Assembly (NCBI GenBank): GCA_902596675.1
Contig: CACJUO010000003.1
Location: 1 to 64,000 of the forward strand
DNA from: an uncultured Pelagibacteraceae bacterium
GTDB lineage: Bacteria > Pseudomonadota > Alphaproteobacteria > Pelagibacterales > Pelagibacteraceae
Direction: 5' to 3'
DNA length: 64,000 nt
Part shown: positions 18,665 to 28,076 of the stretch, piece by piece
Numbering within the stretch: the first letter of the stretch is position 1
How the letters are laid out: every line of letters begins with the position of its first letter
Notes under the pieces: generated by a model
The model's input: the letters and a program-made list of their open reading frames with translations, nothing else
The model's database searches: none
What the model was told of the DNA's origin: nothing
Made by a program: the position numbers and the translations under genes

Positions 18665-19552
18665 ATGAACAATAACGTTTTTATCTCATGCGCGGTTACT
18701 GGGTCTGGAGATACCGCAAGCAAACATCCTGATTTACCAAAAACTCCAGAGCAAATAGCTAAATCCGCAATAGAAGCAGCAAAGGCAGGTGCTGCAATTG
18801 CTCATATTCATGTAAGAGAAGAAGACGGAACGCCAAGCAGAAGACTAGAATTATATAAAGAAGTAGTAGATAGAATTAGGTCAAGTGAAACAGATGTTAT
18901 TTTAAATTTAACAACTGGGATGGGTGGAGATTTAGACATTGGTCAAGGTAAAAATCCTCTAGAGTTTGGGCCCATGACCGATATGGCAAATGTAATGGAA
19001 AGAATAGCTAATGCAGAACAATTTTTACCTGAAATTTGTACTTTAGATGCTGGTACATTAAATTTTGGAGATGGCTCTGTAATTACAGTTAATACACCAA
19101 ATGATTTAAGAAAGGCTGCAAAAAAATTACAAGAGATTAAAGTTAAGCCAGAAATAGAAGCATTTGATTTAGGAAATATGTGGTTTGGATCGCAATTGTA
19201 CAAAGAAGGCTTACTTGATGATCCACCAATGTTTCAAATGTGTTTAGGTATTCCTTGGGGAGCTCCCGCTACCCCATTAGCAATGCAAGCCATGAAAGAC
19301 ATAATGCCTAAAGAAGGAGTGTGGTCAGGTTTTGCAATTTCAAAAAACGAAATGCCATTTGTAGCTCAAACAGTTGTAATGGGAGGAAACCCAAGAGTAG
19401 GTTTGGAGGATAACTTATATTTATCAAAGGGCAAACTAGCAACAAATGCTCAATTAGTAGAGAAAGCAATAAGGATAGTTACAGATCTTGGAGCATCAAT
19501 AATGACAGCAGAGGAAACTAGGACAAAACTTAAGCTTGTTAAACACAAGTAA
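18665..19552 (+). CDS. cdhC: BKACE-family (DUF849) 3-keto acid cleavage enzyme; dehydrocarnitine cleavage enzyme (CdhC)-like
   Basis: ISCAVTGSGDTASKHPDLPKTPEQIA, IAHIHVREEDG (HxH), TTGMGGDLDIG, EICTLDAGTLNFGDG, QMCLGIPWGAPATPLAM, GGNPRVGLEDNLYL; close match to remembered Pseudomonas dehydrocarnitine cleavage enzyme; next to CdhA-like gene. Confidence 0.8.
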   Translation: MNNNVFISCAVTGSGDTASKHPDLPKTPEQIAKSAIEAAKAGAAIAHIHVREEDGTPSRRLELYKEVVDRIRSSETDVILNLTTGMGGDLDIGQGKNPLEFGPMTDMANVMERIANAEQFLPEICTLDAGTLNFGDGSVITVNTPNDLRKAAKKLQEIKVKPEIEAFDLGNMWFGSQLYKEGLLDDPPMFQMCLGIPWGAPATPLAMQAMKDIMPKEGVWSGFAISKNEMPFVAQTVVMGGNPRVGLEDNLYLSKGKLATNAQLVEKAIRIVTDLGASIMTAEETRTKLKLVKHK

Positions 19553-20496
19553 TGTTAAAAATTAAAAAAGTTGCTGTAGTTGGAACAGGTGTAATCGGAA
19601 TAGGGTGGATTATAAGATTTTTAGCTCATAATAAAATCGTTTATGCTTACGACAAAAATCTTAAGCAAAAAAAAATTTTGATTAACGAAATAAAAAGAGC
19701 ACTTCCATATGTAAAAAAACTTTTTAACAAAAAAAAAATAAATTTAAATAATTTAAAATTTTATCTATCTTTAGAAGAAGCAGTTAAAGATGCTGATTTT
19801 ATTCAAGAATGTGCACCAGAAAATTATTATTTAAAAACTGTTTTAATGAGGGAAATTTCTAAAAGTTGCAAAAAAAATGTTTTAATTTCATCAAGTTCTT
19901 CAGGATTGTTGCCATCAAAGATTTTTTCAAAATGTAAAAATATTCAGAGAGGTATTATTGGCCATCCATTCAATCCTGTATATTTGTTACCTTTGGTAGA
20001 AATAGTTCCTGGTAAAAAAACTAGTGAGAAATCTTTAAAAGTTGCGAATAAATTTTATAAGTCAATTTCAATGAATCCGATAGTTCTAAAAAAAGAATTA
20101 CCTGGTTATTTATCTGATAGACTTCAAGAAGCCTTATGGAGAGAGGCGTTACATATTATTAATAATGGATATGCTACAACTGAGGATTTAGATAGAGCCA
20201 TAGAGGATGGTCCCGGTTTAAGATATTCTTTAATGGGAACATTTTTAACCTTCCATTTAGCGGGTGGAAAGGCTGGGATGAAGCATATGTTAGAACAGTT
20301 TGGGCCAGCATTAAAACTTCCATGGACCAAGCTTAAAGCGCCAAAATTATCAAAAAAACTCTCAGAAAGGTTGATTTCAGGTACCAAAAAACAATCTAGA
20401 GGAAAATCAATTAATCAACTGTCAAATATAAGAGACGAGTATTTAGTCAATTTACAACTATTTAGAAAAAAATATGAAAATAAAATTAGAAAATAG
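19552..20496 (+). CDS. cdhA: L-carnitine 3-dehydrogenase-like (3-hydroxyacyl-CoA dehydrogenase fold)
   Basis: VAVVGTGVIGIGWI, SSSSSGLLPSKIFSK, GHPFNPVYLLPLVEIVPG, PGYLSDRLQEALWREALHIINNGYATTEDLD, GLRYSLMGTFLTFHLAGG, QFGPALKLPWTKL; matches carnitine dehydrogenase pattern. Confidence 0.82.
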   Translation: MLKIKKVAVVGTGVIGIGWIIRFLAHNKIVYAYDKNLKQKKILINEIKRALPYVKKLFNKKKINLNNLKFYLSLEEAVKDADFIQECAPENYYLKTVLMREISKSCKKNVLISSSSSGLLPSKIFSKCKNIQRGIIGHPFNPVYLLPLVEIVPGKKTSEKSLKVANKFYKSISMNPIVLKKELPGYLSDRLQEALWREALHIINNGYATTEDLDRAIEDGPGLRYSLMGTFLTFHLAGGKAGMKHMLEQFGPALKLPWTKLKAPKLSKKLSERLISGTKKQSRGKSINQLSNIRDEYLVNLQLFRKKYENKIRK

Positions 20497-20532
20497 ATAT
20501 CTTAAGAAAAATTAAAATGGTAAATTAAATAC

Positions 20533-21567
20533 ATGGACTTTAACCACTTCTTAACTAGCTACATGCCGGATACAAATGTTGGTTCAAAACAACATTTTAA
20601 AAATATGTTGGAAGAATGTGTTGTTGCAGAGAAACTTGGTTATGCAACAGTATCAATTCCTGAACATCATTTAATAAATTTACTTATGATGCCATCACCT
20701 TTGCAGATGGCTGTAAAAATTGCATCTATCACAAAAAATATTAAAATAACAACTGGAATAGTTGTTTTGCCTCTTCACGATATGAGAACATATGCTGGTG
20801 ACGTCGCAACCGCAGATATTTTAACTGATGGCAGATTAATTTTAGGCGTTGGAAGAGGTGCTTTTGCTTGGGAGATGCAAAGATTAGGAACTCCCATAGA
20901 AAAATCAAAAGAAAAATTTATAGAGTCGCTCGAGGTATTACAATTATTGTTAAAAAACAAAGAGGTTTCATATAAAGGTAAATTCTATGATTTTGAACCA
21001 ATCACTATTATGCCTCGACCAATAAGTAATCCTGTACAAATGATGATAGCTGCCATGAATTTAGAAAGTATTAAAGATGCAGCATCAAGGGGATTTCATG
21101 TTCAATCAACAGTATTGTCAGGTACTAAAGATCTTTTATTAAGTAGAGTGAATGCGTTTAAAGAAGGTTGTACAAAGTTAGGGGAAGAGGGCAAACTGCT
21201 AAAACTTTCTATGCAACGTATGGCTTATTTAGCGAAAGATGAAAATGAAGCTAGAGAAAAAACAAAACTTGCTTACGAATATTACAAACGATTTGATAAT
21301 ATGTTTACTGGTCCTGGTAAAGTAAATGAAGGAAATATTGAAGCTTTGCCTAGAAAACAAACTTTAGACGAATTAAAAGAAAATCTTTTGATCTGTCCTC
21401 TGAATGAGATGATTGATAAGTTAAGTGTCTATGCCGAGGCTGGAGTTGACGAAATTATTCTTAGTTCAAGTTTTGGTCAATCACAAAAAGATTTAATAGA
21501 GTCGATGCATAGAATTGGTGAAAATGTAATTCCATATTTTAAAAAATCAAACATTCAAGTAGCATAA
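20533..21567 (+). CDS. LLM-class (luciferase-like) flavin-dependent oxidoreductase
   Basis: YATVSIPEHHL, DILTDGRLILGVGRGAFAWEMQRLG. Confidence 0.8.
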   Translation: MDFNHFLTSYMPDTNVGSKQHFKNMLEECVVAEKLGYATVSIPEHHLINLLMMPSPLQMAVKIASITKNIKITTGIVVLPLHDMRTYAGDVATADILTDGRLILGVGRGAFAWEMQRLGTPIEKSKEKFIESLEVLQLLLKNKEVSYKGKFYDFEPITIMPRPISNPVQMMIAAMNLESIKDAASRGFHVQSTVLSGTKDLLLSRVNAFKEGCTKLGEEGKLLKLSMQRMAYLAKDENEAREKTKLAYEYYKRFDNMFTGPGKVNEGNIEALPRKQTLDELKENLLICPLNEMIDKLSVYAEAGVDEIILSSSFGQSQKDLIESMHRIGENVIPYFKKSNIQVA

Positions 21568-21573
21568 ATATCT

Positions 21574-22344
21574 ATGAGTATCATAGATTGTAATTTTTCA
21601 GTAACAGGATCAGGACCTGCAATTTTTTTTACCCATGGAGTAGGAGGAGCAGAGGATGCATGGAGGTTCATAGCTCCAAAACTCAAAGATAAGTTCACAG
21701 TTGTAACTTATGATTTAAGAGGCCACGGAAAATCACCCGTAAGTAATAAAGATTTTAATCTAGATGATCTTGTTTTAGATCTTGAGAGAGTTAGAGAAAG
21801 AACAGGTATAGAAAAAGCCCATTTTATGGGGCATTCTTTAGGAGGTATGATTGCTCCTGCTTATGCAAGAAAATTTCCCGAAAGAGTAATTTCAGTAGGT
21901 TTATTATCCACGGTGGCAGGAAGATCGGAAGAAGATAAACAAAAAGTGTGGAATGTTATTTCTGATTTAAAAAATAAAGGTGTTGAACAAACTTTAAAAA
22001 ATTTAACCACGAGGTGGTTTACAGATGACTTCATAGAAAAAAATCCTGATCTTGTATCAAGAAGATTAAATCAGGTTATAGATACTGATAAAGATGTTTT
22101 TATCAACGTATTTAAAATATATGCAGAAACTGAGATGATTTCATGGTTAAAAGAAATTAAGAAGCCATGTTTATTTATGACAGGAGAAAATGATGGAGGT
22201 TGTACACCTTCTCACAATGAAAGAATGTCAAATGAGATTGAAATTTCTAAATTGGTTATAATACCAAATGTAAAACACTCTTTTTTGATAGAGGCTCCTG
22301 AGCAAATAACAAATAACTTATTAGGATTTATTGAAAGTTTATAA
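21574..22344 (+). CDS. Alpha/beta hydrolase (3-oxoadipate enol-lactonase-like), paralogue of 7872..8645
   Basis: THGVGGAEDAWRF, YDLRGHGKSP, GHSLGG, VKHSFLIEAPEQI; shares RWFT(D/E)DF(I/L)(E/N)KNP with 7872..8645. Confidence 0.82.
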   Translation: MSIIDCNFSVTGSGPAIFFTHGVGGAEDAWRFIAPKLKDKFTVVTYDLRGHGKSPVSNKDFNLDDLVLDLERVRERTGIEKAHFMGHSLGGMIAPAYARKFPERVISVGLLSTVAGRSEEDKQKVWNVISDLKNKGVEQTLKNLTTRWFTDDFIEKNPDLVSRRLNQVIDTDKDVFINVFKIYAETEMISWLKEIKKPCLFMTGENDGGCTPSHNERMSNEIEISKLVIIPNVKHSFLIEAPEQITNNLLGFIESL

Positions 22345-22348
22345 AAAC

Positions 22349-23134
22349 TTAATGCATTCTTAAAGTGTTTCCATCAACACCAACAACTTGTCCTGAAATT
22401 CTAGAAGACTCATCTGAAATTAAATAGCAACACATATTCCCAATATCTTTTTCATAAACCCAAGTGTTTAGAGATGTCATAGAAACGAACTCACTTTCAA
22501 CAGCTTTTTTAGAAATTTTTAAAAATTTTGCTTTATCTCTGATTACTCTACCCATCCTGTCTCCTTTTACAGTTCCAGGACAAATCGCATTAACTCTAAT
22601 TTTAAATTTTCCTAATTCCATTGCTAATGTTTTTGTCATTCCCACAACTGCCCATTTACTTGCTGAATACGGAGATCTTAATGGAAAACCAAATATACCT
22701 GCAGTAGAAGATAGATTAACTACAGAACCACCTTTATTTTTTTTTAACATTGGAATTGCTAATTTTGAAAAAATAAAATGACTAATTACATTTATTTTTA
22801 ATGTTTGTTCCCAATCTTTTGTCTTAAGTTTTTCCATAGTTCCAGTTGGACCTGCTACTCCAACATTATTAATTAAAGCATCAATTTTTTGTGTTTTTTT
22901 TTTAATTTCTTTAAAAAAATTAGTCACATCGTTTTCATTTGAAGCATCACAATGAAAACTAAACAATCTTTTATTATTTAATGGATGTTTTTTTAATTTA
23001 TTTATTGATTTTTGATCTATGTCACACAAAAATACTTTTGCACCTTTTTCAAGACACTCTTTTGCTGTCGCCCAACCAATTCCTGTAGCACCAGCAGAAA
23101 TAATTATCTTTTTACTTTTAAAATTATATGACAT
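22349..23134 (-). CDS. Short-chain dehydrogenase/reductase
   Basis: ATGIGWATAKECLEKGA, NNVGVAGPTG, YSASKWAVVGMTK, RVNAICPGTV. Confidence 0.9.
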   Translation of the reverse strand: MSYNFKSKKIIISAGATGIGWATAKECLEKGAKVFLCDIDQKSINKLKKHPLNNKRLFSFHCDASNENDVTNFFKEIKKKTQKIDALINNVGVAGPTGTMEKLKTKDWEQTLKINVISHFIFSKLAIPMLKKNKGGSVVNLSSTAGIFGFPLRSPYSASKWAVVGMTKTLAMELGKFKIRVNAICPGTVKGDRMGRVIRDKAKFLKISKKAVESEFVSMTSLNTWVYEKDIGNMCCYLISDESSRISGQVVGVDGNTLRMH

Positions 23135-23142
23135 TATTTTAT

Positions 23143-23994
23143 TTAATCGGCTAAACCGTCAGATCTAACTTTATTTCTTTCTATATGTATGGGCAACACC
23201 TTTCCATAAATTGCTTTAGAATGTTCAGGTGTATTTACTCTCCATGGATCTAATACATATGCTGGTATACACATGTAACGTGAGGTTTTTCCTATTATTT
23301 TGGATACTCTATGCATAGTAAATCGTCCTTTAAATATTTGTAAATCACCAGGTTTTAGTTCAAGTTGTTTAACTTTTGAACGATCTCCATCTAACACTTT
23401 TTTTACTTCATCAAATCTTTCATTTCCTGGCTCTCTTATATTTGGACAATACTCAAATATCCCACCTTGCTCTGGTTTTTGTATCATAAGACTTAAAGTA
23501 AATTCGCAACTATCAAAATGCCAAGGCAATATACCATCAGGCTCCATTACATTATAAGCATGACAAGCTAAGGGATCAGCCCATCTATAAATTGGAGAAA
23601 TTCCTAGACAAGCGGACACGAATTTAAGTAGCTCTTCAGTTTCGTAAAGAAATTTCATTTCGGAATTTTTTGCAAAACAATCAGAGTTTAGATATCCATT
23701 GTATCTGTTCATAAAAATTCTTTTTGGATGATCCTTAGGAAGAGAGGGGTCATCTTTTGCATAAAGATATGCATTGATACTTTCTTTAGACATATAAACT
23801 TCATCTAGCTGTTGCTCTAATTCTTTTCTCATAACTGCTAAAGAATTTGGTAAAATAAAGTTTGGAATTACTGAACAACTATCATTTTCTAATTCTGCTT
23901 TACATTTTTCAATTATTTTTTTTATTTTGTGAGATTGTAAGTCGTGAATAGGATATTTTTCTAAATCAACAATTTTGCTTAAGTTTTTTTCCAT
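23143..23994 (-). CDS. Phytanoyl-CoA hydroxylase/ArpA-like Fe(II)/2OG oxygenase
   Basis: WHFDSCEFTLSLMIQKPEQGGIFEY (HxD), LKPGDLQIFKGRFTMHRVSKI (distal His). Confidence 0.72.
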   Translation of the reverse strand: MEKNLSKIVDLEKYPIHDLQSHKIKKIIEKCKAELENDSCSVIPNFILPNSLAVMRKELEQQLDEVYMSKESINAYLYAKDDPSLPKDHPKRIFMNRYNGYLNSDCFAKNSEMKFLYETEELLKFVSACLGISPIYRWADPLACHAYNVMEPDGILPWHFDSCEFTLSLMIQKPEQGGIFEYCPNIREPGNERFDEVKKVLDGDRSKVKQLELKPGDLQIFKGRFTMHRVSKIIGKTSRYMCIPAYVLDPWRVNTPEHSKAIYGKVLPIHIERNKVRSDGLAD

Positions 23995-24010
23995 AACTGC
24001 ACAATATAAA

Positions 24011-25036
24011 TTATGAGCTTCTCAGCGATTCTTGTAATTCTTTATTTGAGATATAACCTTTAGCGTTTCCTTGTTTATCGACAACTTCGCAATTGGAATT
24101 ACTACAAACAACTTGAGGTAGAAATTCCTCGATAAATTGATCTTCTTCAACTTTAATCAGGTTTGATTTATCTATACCATCTGATTGATTAATAGGTTTC
24201 ATTATAATTTTTGCTTTTATAACTTTTGTTCTGTTTACATCTTTTACAAATGCCTCAACATATTCATCTGCCGGGTTCATTATAATTTCTACTGGCGTTC
24301 CTACTTGCACAAGTTTTCCAGCATTTAAAATTCCAATATGATCCCCTAATCGAAGTGACTCATCAAGATCATGAGTAATAAACACTATGGTTTTTTTTAA
24401 TTCTGCTTGGAGATCTATCAATTGTTTTTGCATGTCACTTCTTATCAATGGATCTAATGCTGAAAAAGCTTCGTCCATAAGCATAATGTCAGTATCAGTG
24501 GCTAAAGCTCTTGCAAGTCCTACTCGTTGCTGCATTCCCCCAGATAGTTGAGCTGGATATTGATTTTCAAATCCAGACAAACCTACAGACTCAATTTTCT
24601 CCATTGCAGTAGCATTTCTTTTTTCAATTTCCACGCCTTGCATTTCAAGTCCGTAACCAACGTTTTGTAAAACTGTCTTATGCGGGAACAAGCCAAACCT
24701 TTGAAATACCATACTCATTTTTTGCCTTCTAAATTCAATTAGTTGCTCTTTATTGAGAGTGGTAACATCCTTGCCTTCAACTAAAATTTCCCCAGAAGTA
24801 GGATCTATCAATCTATTTAAATGTCTTATTAGCGTAGATTTACCAGATCCAGATAAACCCATGCACACAAAGGTTTCTCCTTCCTCAATTTTTAATGACA
24901 CATTATCTAATCCAACTGTGTGCCCAGTTTGCTCTAAAACATCCTCTTTTGTAGCACCCTCTTGAACCATTTTAAGAACGCTGGATGGTTTAGGTCCAAA
25001 AATTTTATATACATTATTGATTTCAATTTTTGACAT
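24011..25036 (-). CDS. proV: Quaternary amine (betaine/carnitine/choline) ABC transporter ATP-binding protein, ProV/OpuAA-like
   Basis: GLSGSGKSTLIRHLNRLIDPTSG, LSGGMQQRVGLARALA, MDEAFSALDPLIR, CBS-like C-terminus. Confidence 0.88.
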   Translation of the reverse strand: MSKIEINNVYKIFGPKPSSVLKMVQEGATKEDVLEQTGHTVGLDNVSLKIEEGETFVCMGLSGSGKSTLIRHLNRLIDPTSGEILVEGKDVTTLNKEQLIEFRRQKMSMVFQRFGLFPHKTVLQNVGYGLEMQGVEIEKRNATAMEKIESVGLSGFENQYPAQLSGGMQQRVGLARALATDTDIMLMDEAFSALDPLIRSDMQKQLIDLQAELKKTIVFITHDLDESLRLGDHIGILNAGKLVQVGTPVEIIMNPADEYVEAFVKDVNRTKVIKAKIIMKPINQSDGIDKSNLIKVEEDQFIEEFLPQVVCSNSNCEVVDKQGNAKGYISNKELQESLRSS

Positions 25037-25150
25037 TTTTTAAAAGTCTAATTCTTTTAATGCATCAAAGCAAATCTACAATTAAATAAATAAAAAGCTT
25101 TCAACCATTAATTGAATTGAAATTTTTACCATTTTATATAATTATTTATC

Positions 25151-26284
25151 ATGAATTCAATTTCTAAAATCTCAAAAAATAGCACTTACCTTCAAATTAT
25201 TTGGAATGATGGGGAGGAGAGTAAATTCAATTATATGTGGCTAAGAGATAATTGTCCAACCGCGCATGACAAAGATTCACGACATAGAATGTTTAATATT
25301 TTAGAAGTTTCTAAAGATATAAATCCTAAAAAATACTCTCTTAATGATGATGGTAAATTAGAAATTGAGTGGAGTGAGGGAGAACACATAAGTTATTATG
25401 ACCCAAAATGGTTAAGAGAAAATTGCTATACAATCAAAAATAAACAAAAATATATATCTCCTTATCAACTTTGGGATAATAACTTAAAAAATAATTTTGA
25501 AAGTATATGCATTGAGCATGATGAAGTAATTGACTCTGATGAAGGTTTAATAAAATGGCTTGAACTATTACATCATAAAGGTATTGCCATAGTTAAAAAC
25601 TCACCAACAGAAAAAAAATCAGGCTTTAAAATTCTTCATCGAATAAGCCATGTCAGAGAAACATTTTTTAAAACCCCTTTTGAGGTAATAAATATTCCAA
25701 AACCAAATAATTCTGCTTACACGGCGCATGCTTTAAGAAATCATATGGATTTACCTTGGTTTGAATTACCACCTGGTTATCAGTTTTTGCATTGTTTAGT
25801 AAATGATGCAAATGGTGGAGACTCTTCAGCAATCGATGGGTTTGCTGTAGCCGATTATCTTAGACAAAATGAAAAAGATATATTTGAGACACTGGTTTCT
25901 GTGCCTCTTAAATTTAGAGATAAAGATTATACTCAAGAATCTCACAGAAGCTATCATGCACCCGCAATTAGTTTAACAAAAGATAAAGATTTTCATGATA
26001 TTAGATTTAGTGTTGCAACGATGGATGCTTTAGATTGTCATCCAGATAAAATGGATAAAGTTTATAAAGCCCACCATAGATTTGGAAATCTTCTACACGA
26101 TGATAAGTTTCAGATTAAATTTAGATTAGGACCTGGAGACATATTTTCTTTTAATAATAGGCGTGTTTTACACGGCAGAACTGCTTTTGACCCAAATTCA
26201 GGTCATCGTCATCTTCAAGGATATTATTTAGATAGAGATGAAATACTTGGAAGATTGGAATATCTTAAAAAATATAAATCATAA
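25151..26284 (+). CDS. Gamma-butyrobetaine dioxygenase (BBOX)-like, DUF971 N-terminus + TauD fold
   Basis: YMWLRDNCPTAHDKDSRHR N-terminal domain, NHMDLPWFELPPGYQFLHCL (HxD), FNNRRVLHGRTAF (distal His), HLQGYYLDRDE C-terminus. Confidence 0.82.
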   Translation: MNSISKISKNSTYLQIIWNDGEESKFNYMWLRDNCPTAHDKDSRHRMFNILEVSKDINPKKYSLNDDGKLEIEWSEGEHISYYDPKWLRENCYTIKNKQKYISPYQLWDNNLKNNFESICIEHDEVIDSDEGLIKWLELLHHKGIAIVKNSPTEKKSGFKILHRISHVRETFFKTPFEVINIPKPNNSAYTAHALRNHMDLPWFELPPGYQFLHCLVNDANGGDSSAIDGFAVADYLRQNEKDIFETLVSVPLKFRDKDYTQESHRSYHAPAISLTKDKDFHDIRFSVATMDALDCHPDKMDKVYKAHHRFGNLLHDDKFQIKFRLGPGDIFSFNNRRVLHGRTAFDPNSGHRHLQGYYLDRDEILGRLEYLKKYKS

Positions 26285-26917
26285 GTTTTCAAATATAAGA
26301 TTGTTATCTTTTTCATATTTCAAAAATTCCTTTTTGTTTTTAATCGTGTAATAATATTTCTCTTTATTAATTATTTGTATTCTTCGACTATTTAAAAACT
26401 TTTTATCTAATATTAGATATTTTATTTTTTTGTTTAGGCTACTTTTTAAAATAGATTTTATGCTAGATTTGTTGGAAAAAGATAAACCTACTGATAGTTT
26501 TGAGTTAAGTTTAAGAAGATTATAGATATTTTCATGCTTAAAAGAGATAAAAGTACATTTTTTAAAACTTCTAGTTTCTTTAATCAAATTAGATAAAAGT
26601 TCTTTATTAAATAATGGCTTTATTTCAATAAAGATAGGAAATTTTTTTTTTGAAATTTTTAGAACCTCTTTTAATGGTGGTATTTGAAAGTTTTTATTTT
26701 TAATTTTTTTTAGATCTTCATAATTAATATTTTTGATACTTTTGCTTATTTTAAAAATTCTCTTTAAAGTAAAATCATGAAAGCATACAAACTTTTTATC
26801 TTTGGTTGAATGAATATCTGTTTCAATCCCAAATCTTTTTTTAAATGATGCTCGAAAAGACTCTAAGCAGTTTTCTTTGTAACTCTTATTTACAATTCCT
26901 CTATGTATTATATGCAT
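26279..26917 (-). CDS. Glycerophosphodiester phosphodiesterase family protein
   Basis: IIHRGIVNKSYKENCLESFRASFKKRFGIETDIHSTKDKKFVCFHD (HRG...EN..., E-D...HD); IFIEIK. Confidence 0.82.
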   Translation of the reverse strand: MHIIHRGIVNKSYKENCLESFRASFKKRFGIETDIHSTKDKKFVCFHDFTLKRIFKISKSIKNINYEDLKKIKNKNFQIPPLKEVLKISKKKFPIFIEIKPLFNKELLSNLIKETRSFKKCTFISFKHENIYNLLKLNSKLSVGLSFSNKSSIKSILKSSLNKKIKYLILDKKFLNSRRIQIINKEKYYYTIKNKKEFLKYEKDNNLIFENL

Positions 26918-26919
26918 GT

Positions 26920-26956
26920 AAAAAAAAAGGGCTCTGTTTCCACAAAGCCCTTAATT
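26920..26956 (-). terminator. Rho-independent terminator after proX-like gene
   Basis: 7-bp stem AAGGGCT (26927-26933)/AGCCCTT (26946-26952), A8 on + strand at 26921-26928 = U-tract on minus transcript; A/T rich on both sides. Confidence 0.75.
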
Positions 26957-26976
26957 ATTTTTTTTAAGTTTAATTA

Positions 26977-27987
26977 TTAGTTAGGTAACCAACTTTTCCA
27001 TTTATCTGGATTGTTGTCTAACCACTCATTTACAACTTCTTTAACGTCTCTTTTTTTGATGTCAACTTCAACAAGCATCTTAGCTTGGTCTAAGTTTTCT
27101 AATTTCATTCTTTCAAAAAAAGCTTTTGCTTTAGCATGTTCTGGTTTAGCAAATGTGTCAGGATTTCCATAATTCATAGTGTAATCTTTATCCCAACCAG
27201 TTGCTGGCCATCCATCTGTACCGCAAGTTTTCCAGTTGTTTGCTTCAGTAAATGTGTCTCCTTCACAAGTTTTGTATTCAGGAAGTTGAACTCCTACCAT
27301 GTCAAACTCACCAAAGAACCAGTGTGGTGACCATAAGTATAACAAGAACGGCTCTTTTCTCATGTAAGCAGCTTTTGCTTCTGCAATTGCAGCCGCTTCA
27401 GTACCTAGCTCATCTGCTTGGAAATCAATTCCTAAAAGATCAAGTCTTTTTTGGTCATGACAGTTCCAACCAGCTACAGGACATCCAATTAATCTTCCTT
27501 TACCGCCGGTTTCAATAGTTGCAAATTTAGCTTTATGTTTGTTTAGGTCTCTCCAAGTTTTAATGCCCATTTCTTCTGCAGCATATCTAGGTATCCAGTA
27601 ATCTGACATACCGATGATTCCAGTAGTTCCTAAAAGATCAACTGTTCCATCTCCTTTATAAGACTTTACTACTTTGCCGTCATAAATTAAATCTTCATTA
27701 AACATTACATCGTCTGCCTCTGCATAACTTGGCCAACTCTCGCAAGCGAAATCAAGTTCTCCAGCTGCAATTGCTTCCCATAATCCAGTACCAGACGGGA
27801 AAACTGTTTGTTTAATTTTATAGCCCATTTCTCGTTCAAGAATTGCTACTGCAACTTCACAAGTGATTATTCCACCTGTCCAGTCAGCAATAGCAGCATG
27901 TAATCTTTTTGCATTTGCCTGAGTAAGACTAGCAAGTAAAATTACGAAAGATAAAAATAGAGCTGATATTGTTTTTGATAACCTCAT
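26977..27987 (-). CDS. proX: Glycine betaine/quaternary amine ABC substrate-binding protein (ProX/OpuAC-like)
   Basis: Signal peptide; HAAIADWTGGIITCEVAVAILEREMGYKI, ESWPSYAE, SPHWFFGEFDMVGVQLPEY; linked to ProW/ProV. Confidence 0.85.
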   Translation of the reverse strand: MRLSKTISALFLSFVILLASLTQANAKRLHAAIADWTGGIITCEVAVAILEREMGYKIKQTVFPSGTGLWEAIAAGELDFACESWPSYAEADDVMFNEDLIYDGKVVKSYKGDGTVDLLGTTGIIGMSDYWIPRYAAEEMGIKTWRDLNKHKAKFATIETGGKGRLIGCPVAGWNCHDQKRLDLLGIDFQADELGTEAAAIAEAKAAYMRKEPFLLYLWSPHWFFGEFDMVGVQLPEYKTCEGDTFTEANNWKTCGTDGWPATGWDKDYTMNYGNPDTFAKPEHAKAKAFFERMKLENLDQAKMLVEVDIKKRDVKEVVNEWLDNNPDKWKSWLPN

Positions 27988-28019
27988 TTATTTCCTCTCT
28001 TTTAATTAATTAAAGTCTT

Positions 28020-28049
28020 ATTCTAAAACAAAAATTACTAGTTTGTAAA
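28020..28049 (-). promoter_or_regulatory. Candidate sigma70-type promoter for proX: -35 TTTACA / 18 nt / -10 TAGAAT
   Basis: On minus strand: tgtaaa at 28044-28049 (+) and attcta at 28020-28025 (+); followed by SD AGAGAGGAAA (27991-28000) before ATG. Confidence 0.45.
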
Positions 28050-28076
28050 CTGTGAATAATGATGCTTTTACTTGAC

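Noticed and set aside
22464-22781. 105-aa plus-strand ORF opposite the SDR gene
   Set aside because: Antisense shadow; the opposite strand has complete SDR motifs.
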